Below, piece by piece: positions 11,691 through 23,244 of a stretch of 64,000 nt of DNA. The translations under genes were made by a program, and so were the position numbers. Each line of letters starts with the position of its first letter. Within the stretch, counting starts at the first letter, position 1. The stretch is taken from NCBI GenBank assembly GCA_050084985.1, contig JBITNC010000001.1, positions 164,858,001-164,922,000 on the forward strand, written 5' to 3'. This DNA comes from Nageia nagi (lineage: Eukaryota; Pinophyta). Under the pieces are notes generated by a model that did not search any database, had not been told where the DNA came from, and saw only the letters and a program-made list of their open reading frames with translations.

Positions 11691-14074
11691 TACATCTTAC
11701 ATCTTAATTTTGTTAAAAATAATCATTCAAATACATAATTGATATATTTTATCTCGACAAACTTTGATAGCTCCTACAAACAATGAATTGAAAAGGATGT
11801 TAAAAAACTTATATTATCTTATTATGGACAAGGAACTTTCCTTTTTAACATTTTGGTTGAGATACATTTGGTACTTACATGTTACCCTTCTCTTATGTTT
11901 CTATTTTCCTAATCTATTATTATAAAGATCTATGCCATGCTAATGAATGTGATCCTTTTATCTAGTTTAGCATCAAGGTTTGTTGGGAGGTGTGATATAG
12001 ACCATATCCCTACTATATTGTACATCCTTGGTCCATTTAACAACTTAATTATATTGAAATACAATCATATTCATGTTTGTTGCTCAAAATATTTTTGTTT
12101 GCCAACAAACCAATCTTTTTGGCTAACAATATATCAACTTTTTCTCGTAAAAAAATCATTGAAAAAAGTAATGTCAAGTTATATTATGCAAACTTTGATC
12201 AATATTAATGCTATGATTGCTATGCTCTTGGCTTATCATATTTTACCCATTTCTATTTATGTTGCATTAGAAGCACCATTATGGAAACCTTATGATTATA
12301 TTATGTTATTAATCATCTCGTTGATTTATTCATGCTTTCAAGAGTTGGTTAAATTTTAAGGATTATCATCATACATTTAATTGGAGCACTATCATCATCC
12401 TTTTGTTCCTTGGAGCAACAAAGGACCCTTGATGGAAAGATCCATGATGTATCATTCTTAGTTTAATCTTTGAGTAGTAGAAGATCCTTCATGTAAAAGT
12501 TTTGTTAACATAAGTGGGGAATCATAAATACTCTAGTTATATATCCTACTTAATTTTTATTATTATTTTATCATTTCATGTTTGTCATTATGGTTTATCT
12601 ATGTTTTTCATGATCATTGTTATGGTTCATTTATGATTATCATTGTTAGTACTATGGTTCATGTATTCTTATCATGTTCATCTAATAAGGAAAATGCCTA
12701 ATTGCTATCAAGAATTTCTAATGTCCCCTATATTGACCTAGGATAGGCACCAATCCTCCTAAACATCTTCACCTTTCCTTTGGAGGTTCATTTTTCTTTG
12801 AATCTCTTGTTTCAACTAAGGTTCACAAGCAATCCAAAGCAAAAGGGGTAAGAAAGAAGGTGAAAACAAGGCACACCAAGCTAATGCCATTCATGATCAT
12901 CATTGTCTACATCAAGGAGGTATAATCAAAAGCAATAATATCTTATTCTCCTTCTCACTTTGCAAATGTAGTCTTAAGTTTTCCCCCCACATCTCTAAAA
13001 TTAATTATTTAATAATAATTAATAAAAACCATTTATTTAGTTATCTAAATATAATTAATTAATAAGACAAAATATCAATAAATTCAAATTTCAATATTTC
13101 ATGTCAACTAATCTAAACATTATCTTCTTTTATAAGGTATAAATAGCCTTCTCAAGGCCATTTCAAAACATCTATATTCTTGATGATCAAACTACTCAAA
13201 TCCTTTGATGATCCACTCTCTTGGTGCTAAAATTGAATTTATAATTGCATAACATGGAGAATACTAAGTTGAATAATAAAAAATAATAAAAAACACAATA
13301 TCCAACCCAAAGTCCTCGCAAGATCCACAATATTCATTTTTGTAAAAAGTACCCAAAAACATTGTGTTTCCTCTTGTCATAAACACACAAGATTGATGTC
13401 CTTCCTATTTTTGAAGAATTTCACCTCCTTAAAAGTTGTTAGATCCTAATATGATTTAGAGGTCCATTTGAACATTCATTTCTCTTTTTGAACTCTCTAA
13501 TGTTATTAAAATGCAAGGATAAGTACATGAATAATTTTTTTTATCAAAATCATATGCAAAGTTCAAGATCTTTTCAAGTCAAAATAGAAGATTTTGAATC
13601 ATTACAAGTCAAACAAACCCTAAAGTCAAAGTTATGAGATAGTGGGATCGATTTCACAATTTTTAGTTTTTCAAAAAATCCAAGAATAGGATCGTTGTCC
13701 TTCCTATAAAGCAAGATAGGAATGTTGTGCCTCCTGTTTAAAAGATATTTTGACTCCCAAAAATTGCAATGGAATCCTAATTCAACTAGGGGCTTGTTTG
13801 GACATTAATTTATTTGTTTTAGGTACCAAATACCATTTTAAATTAATTATTTCATTTCTTGTTTGGTTTTGGATACTAATCCATGGGAAGGATCTTGATC
13901 ATCATTAAGGTTGATCATAAATCCCTAAAATTTTAAGATATACATTAAATCCCTACTAAAACATTAAAATTTTAGGTATCCATTTGGGAGTTTTTTAAAG
14001 TTTTTTTTCTAAAGGGGATAAACATAAAATCTGTCCCCCTATCTCCCCCACCTTCTTTAAAGTTTCAAGTATCC
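11691..14074. other. AT-rich gap, one long orphan frame and a TATA box
   Basis: The plus-strand frame 11937-12359 (140 codons, hydrophobic, Leu/Ile-rich) has no recognised family and may be chance. A strong TATA box TATAAATAG lies at about 13138-13146, followed by a transcript-leader-like sequence, reminiscent of an LTR promoter, but no LTR pair or PBS was found with it. No gene is supported. Confidence 0.35.
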
Positions 14075-14079
14075 ATTTG
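14075..14079. repeat. target-site duplication ATTTG, left
   Basis: ATTTG immediately precedes the 5' LTR and recurs at 25481-25485 after the 3' LTR. It defines the insertion of gypsy element A. Confidence 0.8.
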
Positions 14080-14794
14080 TGATCCAAAATGGATCTGTAG
14101 GTTGATCTCTTCAAGAGTCGGAGCTATCCCAGAGGTTGTTGTGCTTGGAGATTAGTTGAATTTTGAAATCTAGTAGCCTGATCTCATAGGAAGGATAGCA
14201 TTGGCATTGTGCTGATAGAGGTTTTCAAGGCATCCACATCGAAGGTTTGGATTGAGTTTTGGAGAAAAATTGAAGGGATGAGGTTGTTTCAGAAGTTACA
14301 CCATTCTAAAGATGAACCATCATCAGTTGGCGATTCTAAATCTATTTGTAGCCATCTTCTTCATTGTTGAGGGTTTGGAAAAATATTGGAGAAGGTTTTG
14401 CAAGGGAGACCAAGAGTCATATTGTAAAAGTTTTCATTTTCTGTTGTAGTAAATTCTCTAATTGTGTAGGAGTGATGTAGAGGTCTATAGGAGGTGTAAT
14501 GATGTCGTTTTGATGGTATCTCCATTGTACATGTACATATTGTAATGCTCTATGAATAATATAAGAGAAGTGCTCCCATTCCATGCTGGATTAGACCACA
14601 CTGGGTGAACTAGGGTAAATCACTTTGTTAATTTTGTTGTGTGTGGATGAGATTGATTATATTCATTGTTATTTCAATATTCATTCAATTATCAATTTTA
14701 TATATACAATTTGATGGGTAGTATAGTGGTGTTATTTTCACTTCAAATCTGTGAGGATCCAAGTATGCTATAAGCATCTTATGATTACGGATCA
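14080..14794 (+). repeat. 5' LTR of gypsy A
   Basis: 715 bp, aligned along its whole length with 24758-25480. It begins TGATCCAAAATGG and ends GATTACGGATCA. TSD ATTTG lies at its left edge and the PBS two bases after its right edge. Confidence 0.85.
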
Positions 14795-14796
14795 CG

Positions 14797-14810
14797 TGGT
14801 ATCATAGTGC
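14797..14810 (+). other. primer binding site of gypsy A (decayed)
   Basis: TGGTATCATAGTGC is a mutated tRNA-iMet PBS (TGGTATCAGAGC type), two bases after the 5' LTR. Confidence 0.7.
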
Positions 14811-15195
14811 AAGTTGTCAAAATTTCGAAGGGAGTTTCTATGGATTTTACAATGCCAACATCATACGAGCCTGTTTACAAAGCATCCACACTATGATTGT
14901 TGATGTTCAAAAGAAAATCTCAAAAGGTGAATTATTTCTTGAGGATCCTAATATTGGTAGATAGAGAAGAGCGATTGTTATGGAGCTGGTTGAGGAGAAA
15001 CAACCTAAGAGCGTTTGAACCATGTCAGATGTCAATTTCGAGAGGATATTTGTTGCAATGGAGAATCATTAGGCAATATTGATTGAGATCTTAGTTGGAG
15101 TTCATTCAAATAATAATAATTAGAGGCAACATCATAATGAAGAAGAAAAAGGACCTGATGTATCATCATCATCATCTCAATCCATTCCATTTAAG

Positions 15196-15720
15196 GTGGA
15201 GGCAAAGGTGGAGATCCCTACTTTTGGTGGAGAGGTTGATGCTGATAAATTAAACAATTGGCTAAAACAATTAGAGGTATACTTTCATATCCAAGGTGTT
15301 GTTGGTGATGTCAATAAAATCTCTTTTGCAAGATTGAAGATGAATGGACTTGCATTGATTTGGTGGGAGAGTCATGTTGAAACTCTTAAGCATGAAAACC
15401 AACCAGAAGTCTCTTTTTGGAAAGAATTCAAGAGGTTGTTGAAGGATTAGTTCTATCCATTTGGACATCATAACAAGCAATTGATGAAATAGAAATTCTT
15501 TAAACAACAAAGAGGGGGATCGGTTCAAGTATACACCACCAAATTTAGGAAGCAAGATACTTTTCCTAGGGTTTCACACAAAGATACTCAAACGTTGATG
15601 AAGTATATTGGAGGGTTGCATAGTCATTTGCAAAAGACTATCATCTTGTTCAATCCTTCAAATCTTGATCAAGTTTATGTTGAAGCACAATATTTGGAAG
15701 AAGGGTAAAGCAAGAAGACA
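15196..15720 (+). pseudogene. gag: gypsy A gag (capsid-like region)
   Basis: The frame 15196-15450 reads KVEIPTFGGEVDADKLNNWL, IQGVVGDVNKISFARLKMNG and LIWWESHVETL, the retrotransposon-gag capsid pattern of plant Ty3/gypsy elements. A TAG at 15448-15450 breaks it, and gag-like text continues past it (QFTKFRKQ-like and MKYIGGLHSHLQKT) to about 15,700. A leading frame at 14897-15082 is probably the gag N-terminus but is too decayed to assign. Confidence 0.65.
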
Positions 15721-15722
15721 AT

Positions 15723-16460
15723 ATGAAGGCTCCAAGAAGGTTTCAAGTTCAAAGGGGTAACAAGACAAAGGGAAATATCAAGAGAAAGGACAAGGTAAGC
15801 AAGATACTAAAACCACTAATACTTCAAAGAAAGAGGGTGATAATAGGCATCGCAATCATTATTATAAGGATGTTCATGTTGAACAGAAATGTTGGAAACT
15901 TCATCCAGAATTACATCCATACAAGAAGAGTAAGGAGAAGAAGAATGTTATGATAAATAGGTGTGAGGATGTTGAGAGACGTTTTGTTGTTGATGAGGAG
16001 ATTAATTGTTCAACCATTCAGAATGTTGGAGAAGGAAAAAATATTGAGGAACAAAGGAATCATTTATTTCACCTCAAGATCCAAATCAAGAAGATAAGAG
16101 TTGATTGCATCATTGATCTGGGTTCTCAAGAAAAATTGATTTTTGAGTCTATGGTGAGTAATTTGGGGTTGAAGACCTACAATCATCCTCATCCATATCA
16201 TTTGGGTTGGGTGTATAAAGATGCTAGTCTTAAAGTTACTAATCAATGTAAGTTGAAATTTTCTATTTATGGAAAGTAAATTGATGAAGTTGTGGTTGAT
16301 GTTGTTCCATTAGGTATTTGTGGTGTTATTATTGGTAATCCTTATTCGTGGGATAGAGATGCTCTTTATTACATAATATTGAGTAAGTATAAATTGATTA
16401 AGGATGGAAAGTTTTTCATGTTAGTGCTCATAACAACAACAAGAAGTTACCTTTGATCAC
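15723..16460 (+). pseudogene. gypsy A aspartic protease region
   Basis: After a basic nucleocapsid-like stretch (15723-15953), the frame 15950-16279 carries the retropepsin segment: VDCIIDLGSQEKLIF, where the catalytic D-S/T-G is read as DLG, then LGLKTYNHPHPYHLGWVYKD. After a TAA it continues as IDEVVVDVVPLGICGVIIGN and YSWDRDALYY. The changed catalytic triad (S/T to L) and stops show it is dead. It lies directly before RT, apart from the inserted solo LTR. Confidence 0.65.
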
Positions 16461-16728
16461 CTTCAGTCAGGTAAAATGATTGAAAAATACCAGTAAGCTA
16501 TTTTTTTGTACTCATGATTAGGGTGAAAGAGTATGCATCTATTAAAATCACTATGTTCACATTATATAGTTCTAACTCTAGAGTGCCAACACCATGCAAC
16601 AAAGAGGAAGAGATGCAAAGATTGCTTTAGGACTTTGCTTAGGTATTTGCAGAGCCTAAGGGACTACCTCGTACATCAAATATATAACACAAGATTCAAT
16701 TGTTACCTGATGCTTCTTTTCCCAACAT

Positions 16729-17357
16729 TGTTAGGATTCAATAATTTCATATAAACAAGAGCATCAATAATTCTCCTGCTCCTTGGCAAAAAAACAACAT
16801 TCAAGCATACTGAAATCAAACAACTATGAACATCAATCACACAATGAGAGACACAAGAGATAACGTGGTTCACCCAATGTAGGCTACATCCACGAGAAGC
16901 TTTCAACCCTTTTGCATAACATTCTTCCAAGTCCTCCAAGCAATAAACCAGCAGCACAACCTTGCTACAAGCTTCACTTTGGAGCTACAACAAAGCCTCA
17001 CTACAATCTCTCTCTCTTAGGCTATCTACATAAGCCACCAAACTACAATTACAAGCAACTCACAACTGCTGCTAAAACTACTTACAAACTTCAATCTATA
17101 TGCCTCAACTCAAGCCTCTTATTTATAAATACAAACAAACCCAACTTAAACCCAAGCTGGATTTGGAAGGTCATGAGGTTACCCCCAACCCTTCAGTAAC
17201 TCATATCCAAGTGTCATGGCTTCTTGGCAACTGAAATTTGGTGTCAAATGAGAAAAAAAACGCTCTTTGTTTTGGCCGGCTGGCTGGCTGGTTGGCCGGT
17301 TCTGATAGGGTCTGGTCGGTTGGCCGGCTGGCTGTAGTCTCCATTTTCAACAAACAT
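16729..17357 (-). mobile_element. solo LTR inserted in gypsy A (copia-like)
   Basis: A 629-bp block starts TGTTAGGATTC and ends AACAAACA(T). It interrupts the RT reading between SFPN and YRQLVLEQE, and AACAT occurs on both sides (16724-16728, 17358-17362), a plausible TSD. It carries a motif ACGTGGTTCACCC...CTACATCCAC close to that on the plus strand of the LTRs of copia F, whose element runs on the minus strand. A TATA-like TTATAAATA at about 17,120 and the GC-rich GGCTGGCTG/GGTTGGCCG array at 17,271-17,333 are inside. Orientation is inferred from the resemblance to F. Confidence 0.65.
17271..17333. repeat. GGCTGGCTG/GGTTGGCCG minisatellite
   Basis: About 60 bp built from GGCTG, GGTTG and GGCCG units, in otherwise AT-rich DNA. 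It lies at what would be the U3 end of the solo LTR if the minus orientation is right. Confidence 0.7.
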
Positions 17358-18179
17358 AACATTATATAGGCAATTAGTTTTAGAGCAAGAGGATATTAAA
17401 AGGTAAATTCAAGAGTTGGTTGATCAAGGTGTTATTAAACCTAGTACATATCCATGTGGGTCACTTGTAGTTTTGGTCCCCAAGAAGGATCAAACTTGGA
17501 GGATGTGTATTGATTATAGAGTACTCAACAAAATCACCATCAAGAACCACTATCCATTACCTCAAATAGATGATCTTTTGGATCAGTTGCAAGGGGCAAG
17601 TTTATTCACCAAGATGGACCTAAGAAGTGGATATCATCAAGTTTAGATCAAGGAGGAGGACATTTGGAAGAACGCATTTAAGATAAGAACAGGCCTATTT
17701 GAGTGGCTTATTTTTTCATTTGGTTTGTGTAATACACCAACCATGTTTATGAGGGTAATGAATGAAGTTGTTCGTTCATTTATTGATTCATTTGTTGTTG
17801 TCTACTGGGATGATATTCTTGTGTATAGTTCTACTTGGGAGGAACATTTGGTATATCTTAGACAAATGCTCCAAAATTTACAAAAGGAGAAGTTTCTTTT
17901 GAATATGAAGAAGTTTGAGTTCGGTAAGCAATCTTTGGTTTTTTATGCCATGTTATTGGTTGTCGAAAGCTTAAAATAGAATGGCCTAGACCATCTAATG
18001 TCATTAAAGTAAGGAGTATTTAAGGTGGTGTTCAGTATTTGAAAAAAATTATTGTTAATTTCTCCCATATTGCTTCACCTTTACATGATGTTATCGGTAA
18101 GAGGAAAATTTTTCAATGGGGAAATAAACAATAGTCATATTTTAAGACTTTGAAGCAAAATATCGTTAGTGCACCTATT

Positions 18180-18571
18180 CTGGCACTTCATGATTTGAAA
18201 AGCCTTTCTAAATTGAGACTGATGTAAGTGATTATGTCATGGGGGTAGTTTTATTACAAGGAGGAAGTCCAATATGCTACCATTCCGAAAAGTTTTAAGG
18301 GGTAATTTTGAATTATCCTATGTATGATAAGGAGTTATATGCATTGGTTCAAGCAATAAATAAGTGGAAGCATTACTTGATGGATAATGAGACAATTATA
18401 CATATTGATCGTCAACCATTGAAGTATTTGCAAACACAATCGAAGTTGCAACAAACTAGGCATTTTAGATGGATGAATTTTCTACAACAATTTTACTTGA
18501 TCATCAAGTATAAGAAAGGTACCCAAAATAATATTGTTGATATGCTTTTAGACCACCTATTTCTACATTAA
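18180..18571 (+). pseudogene. gypsy A RNase H
   Basis: A decayed TD-type start around 18,210 (SDYVMGVVLLQGG) is followed by frame 18308-18571: MNYPMYDKELYALVQAINKW (with the catalytic Glu of the KELxAL motif), then KHYLMDNETIIHIDRQPLKY. The last piece is normally TDH-QPLKYL; here it reads HIDRQPLKYLQTQ. It directly follows RT as in Ty3/gypsy pol. Confidence 0.7.
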
Positions 18572-18699
18572 TCACAATGTTCGCACTCCATTGTATTTTC
18601 CACAAGGCATCGACACCATGCACAAAGGTAAATATGGATTCCTTGATAGTCATAAAGTTTTGTCCTTTTATCTTTTAGGTGTATTCAAAAGCATATATG

Positions 18700-19032
18700 C
18701 ATGATCTTGATTTCGGATAAGTATATAAGAGGTTGGTTTCATCTAGACTAGATTATGAGGGCATGTATGATTTTCATTTAAAAGATGGACTTCCAATACC
18801 AACTCGTCCTTGGGAGTGTATCTCAATGGAATTTATGGGAGGATTGCCTACGTCAAAAAAGGGGCATGACTATTTGTTTGTTGTGGTGGATAGATTTAGC
18901 AAGATGTGTGTTTTAATCCTATTTAAGAAGAATATTATAGGACAAGCGACTGCAAACTTGTTCTTTTCTCATGTTTGGGTTCATTTTGGGTTGCCTAATT
19001 ATATTATTTCGGATAAGGGTAGTATATTTATG
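18700..19032 (+). pseudogene. gypsy A integrase, N-terminal and core part
   Basis: Reads RLDYEGMYDFHLKDGLPIPT, RPWECISMEFMGGLPTSKKG, HDYLFVVVDRFSKMCVLILF and ends at NYIISDKGSIFM. These are the first catalytic Asp region (usually SMDFxxGLP; here SMEF), the VVDRFSKM segment and the second Asp (SDKG). The reading stops exactly where element B starts (TGACATCCC at 19033). About 100 codons including the catalytic Glu are missing before the tail resumes at 24,069. Confidence 0.75.
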
Positions 19033-20133
19033 TGACATCCCACTTACACATTTATAAATAAATATGGAGTCCAACAGATTCCCCATTTCTATTATGTTTT
19101 ATTATTGTTATTATGCTTTAAGTTAGGACTTGGGATAGAAGACTTAATGGGTCCATGGATCCCATTATGAGCCCCAAGTGGGACGTCTCCCTCCTAAGCA
19201 TAGATTAGGAGTTTTATTGTACTTGGAAATTGTGATCATGATTTTGGGAATCCCAAGGTGTATTTAGCACTTAGGTGGATGGATGAGCACTTATGTACAT
19301 GCTCCAGCCTTGGTGAGACTCCAATACCCCCATGTTGGCATTTATGGCTCTTGGATACCCAAGTTGGGCATGCTTGATCCCTAGGCTCCTATGTTGGACA
19401 TTCTAGGCCTCTAGGAGGCTAACGTTGGATTAGAGGAGTTGGGTATTGACTCCTAGGTGAGATCCAGATCTAGTAAAATGTTATAAAAGGCATTGGAGCC
19501 TCATAGTTGGATATACTTGATTATTATATTATTTGATATCATCGAGAGGAAAAGAGACTTAGTGTAATGTTAAGCAAATCATTAGGTGCAACATCTAGGA
19601 GGATTAGTAGGTTGAGGAATCATGTTAGTCTCGGTACTGGTGTAGCACCCTTGCCTATCCAATGGTATTCTGAGGTTACGCTTCTACCTTCAATGGTTTC
19701 CAAGATTTAAGGAGGGCTCCTTTGATCTAGAGGATTTAGGTTCTAAGGGAGCAAGACTGTTCCAACTATTTGTCCAACTTGAGGATATTCATTGTACCCT
19801 AGTTAGCTCCTTAGAGGCCAAGTTCTAGCTCTGGGAGCTTGGTATTGTATTGTTGTTCATTATTTATCATACATACATCTATTGGGCATTTGGATGTCAT
19901 GTTATATTGTACACTTGTCCATTATTGCAATGTTGTGGTTTGATTACTCATTCATGCATGTGTGAGCTAGACATTGGTATTGTGAGCTTGTAATAATTGA
20001 TATTAGTTAGTCTTGGCCAAATTTTGGCTAGTTTGTGTTGTGTATGCATAATTTGGATACCCTAGACCAAACATTGGGGTTTACTTGGTTGAATTTGCTA
20101 ATTTATACTTAAGTTTATAATTAGATCTTTACA
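19033..20133 (+). repeat. 5' LTR of element B
   Basis: 1101 bp, ending CTTTACA just before the PBS. It contains degenerate repeats of CCCATGTTGG/CCTATGTTGGACAT spaced about 30-40 bp apart and a TATA box at 19482. The matching 3' copy starts at 23259. Confidence 0.8.
19482..19489 (+). promoter_or_regulatory. TATA box in LTR of element B
   Basis: TATAAAAG, kept as TATAAAAG in the 3' LTR at about 23,786. It is the likely core promoter of element B. Confidence 0.5.
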
Positions 20134-20134
20134 A

Positions 20135-20147
20135 TGGTATTAGAGCT
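20135..20147 (+). other. primer binding site of element B
   Basis: TGGTATTAGAGCT, one base after the 5' LTR end; tRNA-iMet type with a C-to-T change. Confidence 0.75.
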
Positions 20148-20221
20148 TGGATCTAGCCAACCTATGAATGATACCTATAGTTCACTGCTATTACACTAGA
20201 TCCATCATTCGAAAGGAGATG

Positions 20222-21700
20222 GCATTTCCCAAGAAAAATGAAAAATTATAGGCAAGAGACACACCTTCTAAGGTCATCTAAGAGGAAGAGTGTCAATCAT
20301 GGATGAATGAGGTACCAAATGAAGGTGACTATGAAGTGGAGAATGATGCACCAGGAGGGATGTATGCATCGTCTAGGAGAAGAAGCCTTACTCTGACTTG
20401 GGAATCCACACCCGAACGTATGTTCAATGAGCTTATTTCATCCATTCATAGCATGACAAGAGCCATCATTACCATGCAAAGGTAGTTGAACAGACATGTG
20501 GGAGTTTGAGAGGATACAAAAAGGCATATTAGCCCCCACATCCTATCCCAGATGAAGGAGAAGAGTCGCATGAAGAGTACAAAGAAGATAAGGAGGTGAG
20601 TATGAGGAGATCCAATAATCTATGATATAAGGAATCCACTCATCACAAATCTATGGGTCATATAGAACCCACATTCCTAAGATCCTACTCACACGGAGCA
20701 CCATAGGGTACTAAACCTCTCCTAGGGAGGTACCTGGATGAGTACGTTGGCAAGATTAGGGAAAAACCCATTATCCGCAAGCTATTCAAACCCATATTCA
20801 CCAAGAAGTTAGGAGAAGAAGCAAAGAATAGGGTTCATGGTCCACTAGAGTTGAATCAAATTTTCAAGGAGTATTTTATGTTGGATCTGGGATTGAAGAG
20901 AGATATCAACTTCAACAACTACCTAAAGATCCTAGGGTTGAAGGGGAGCAGTACACACAACCCACACACTCCAAGAACCTCATGGGAAGATAAGAGAGAC
21001 CTATAGCAAAAAATAAATAAAAAGCAAATGCAAATGTATGATAGGAAGCGAATGACGGCTAAGTCATGGTTACATCAGCTGCAGACCTACTTCACCTTGA
21101 GATGAAATATGGTGGAGGAAGATGCAATTCATTTTGCATCATTACATTTTGAGGGTGATGCCCTCGAATAGTGGCAATATGGAGTAATAAGCCAAGATTA
21201 CTCACTCATTACCTCTTTTGATGAGTTTGCTAGATGGTTAGTAAATAGGTTTGATTGAAAGAAAGAGAATGACTACTTCTTAGATCTGACATCTTTGAGG
21301 CAATAGGGAGTAGTAGATGAGTTTGTATATGAGTTTTAGAAGATTGCAATCATGATTCACCATATGACTTTGTATTTGAGTTTTAGAAGATTGCAATCAT
21401 GATTCACCATATTAAGGAGCAATTAATATTCCTCTTCATAAAGGGACTGATGGAGTTGTTTGAGGGAATGACCAATGTATCCTCACCTAGAAAGCTTGAT
21501 GATGCCATTTGGATTATATATGACCTAGATCCTACCATGAAATCCCTCAAGGAAGGGTGGATATACAAGGGTCCAACCACCCAAACTAGTTTTGTAGACA
21601 AGGAGGGGCCTACCAAGGCCAAACCCTTTCCCCATCTCAAACAAATTAATTGGATGCAGCCACTTGGAGAAAGTTGAGGGAGGAAGGCAAGTGCTTCTAC
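20222..21700 (+). pseudogene. gag: element B gag remnant
   Basis: Fragmented Ty3-type Gag. The frame 20303-20485 (WESTPERMFNELISSIHSMT) may be the N-terminal part. At 21,040-21,330 the capsid-like text reads MTAKSWLHQLQTYFTL, EEDAIHFASLHFEGDALE, then a stop where W-rich sequence is expected, and FDEFARWLVNRFD. A tandem duplication of about 49 bp (at 21,332 and 21,381) repeats YEF-KIAIMIHH. The last piece, 21399-21677, ends near a Cys-poor tail; CPYCKKAWELGYHCQGKG-like text at 21,690-21,750 may be the zinc knuckle. Many stops. Confidence 0.55.
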
Positions 21701-22379
21701 TGCAAGAAGGCTTGGGAGCTTGGGTACCATTGCCAAGGCAAGGGATACATTACATAGATGTATTTTTCGATGAGGACATTGATGATTGAGACCTAGATCT
21801 TGGCATGGACATGTTAGACCAGGAGGAACCTAGGGTAGAAGGCACTTTCAATAGTATGATCGCTTCACTTCATAGAGTGAAGAAGTACCTCACACTAAAG
21901 ATGGTGAGGCAATTTGGTGGATAAGATGTGATGGGATTGATTTATCCAATAACATCTCACAATTTCATCAATGAGAGATTTGTGGAAAAGAACTTAGAAT
22001 CCAAAGGGTATAAAGGATTCAGGTTTCCAATGCCAATGGGAAACTCACTCTTATGGACCCCATAATGGAGAGGTTTGGAGTGAGCCTACAGAGCTACACT
22101 ATAAGGGAGAAATTCTATATGTATCCCTTGAAGGGGTATCCTTAAATCCTTTTGCGAGTGTGGTGGCTGTTCGAGTTGGGTGACATCCATACCAACTACT
22201 AGAAACTCGCTATGAGTTTTGAGATCAATGGGAATACCCATACATTGCAAGGAATTCGTGATGATTTCCCACAAATAGATAACAAGTGGATGGAGGTGAT
22301 TGATTGGTGCCAATAGAAGAAGGAAGGTAAAAATTGGACCACATTGGACATAGAGAGATTGTCATATGAGAAGAAAAGC

Positions 22380-22915
22380 AATAAGGAGCCCTTATACCCC
22401 ATGTTGCACATCAAGGAGGTTGGGCATGGGCCCTGGAGTTTGAGGGACCATTTGTTCACCACGTTGGGCTTCGAGGAAGCTTGTCATCCATCATTGAGCT
22501 TCATGGAGATTGTTTACTTAACGTTGGACTTGGGAGAGATTCTACCCCCACATGGAGTACTATGAAGATAGGAAGTGGGATGTTGAGCCTGAAGGAGTTC
22601 TATTATCCCAAGTTGGACTTGAGAGGGTTGCTACACCTCACATGGATGGTTGAGGGATGTTTGTACATGACGGTGAGCATGGTGAGATTGGGGTATCCCA
22701 CATTTTGTCTAAGGGGGATTTGGTACCCAATGATTGGATTAAGGGAATGTTGGCTCCCCACATTAGACTTAGGAAGGTCTATGTACTTGACACTAGTCCA
22801 GAGAGTAGCTTGGCATCCCATTTTGGGGAATGAGAAGGTTTCATGCTTCACATTGGCAATTGAGGGAGTTGGGGACTCCATGTTAGGATTTGAAGGGGCT
22901 TGGCCTCATACACAG
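22380..22915 (+). repeat. degenerate tandem repeat block in element B
   Basis: About a dozen imperfect units of roughly 40-45 bp, each with a core such as TTGGACTTGAGAGGGTT or TTGGATTAAGGGAATGTT followed by TACxxCACATTG-like text. The unit is near a multiple of three, so one frame (22481-23029) stays open for 182 codons with a repeating LGLRE-W-PTL pattern. The open frame is a by-product of the repeat. No known domain. Confidence 0.7.
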
Positions 22916-23244
22916 AGGGAAGACTCCATTTGTTTTCACTTACTTATGATTTACTTGAGGTTCTTGAAGTTACATCTCCCTGGAGGCTTCCATACACTCC
23001 CCTATTTTTTGAGGAAAATCATAAAATAGCTGAAGAGGAGTGATAGTTGCAGCATATTAGAGTTTTTGCATGCATTATTGATGCATAAGAATATAGATAT
23101 AGCAATTTGTACAAGACCTTCATCATGGAGAGGAGATATTGAAGTTGCATTCTACCATGGTATATTGCAGTCTACAAGGTTGAAGGATTCTTGGAAGATA
23201 ATATGGTGTAGCCTTTCACCATTGCTTGAGGGCAAGCAATTCAA

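Larger units (their letters stand above)
16620..18000 (+). pseudogene. gypsy A reverse transcriptase, split by solo LTR
   Basis: The RT N-terminus is at 16,620-16,728 (EPKGLPRTSNI-like, then LLPDASFPN). It is cut by a 629-bp LTR and resumes at 17,358. The core then reads [52 protein letters not shown], and after a TAG at 17,644 the fingers/palm continue. The catalytic motif is VVVYWDDILVYS (YxDD with both Asp kept) in 17725-17979. Frameshift near 17,950. The fold order is clear despite damage. Confidence 0.8.

Noticed and set aside
11937-12359. 140-codon hydrophobic frame as a host gene
   Set aside because: AT-driven Leu/Ile/Tyr composition, no motif, no splice or promoter context I could support.
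22481-23029. 182-codon open frame as a gene
   Set aside because: It follows from a tandem repeat with period near a multiple of three inside element B; no domain, and no start context.
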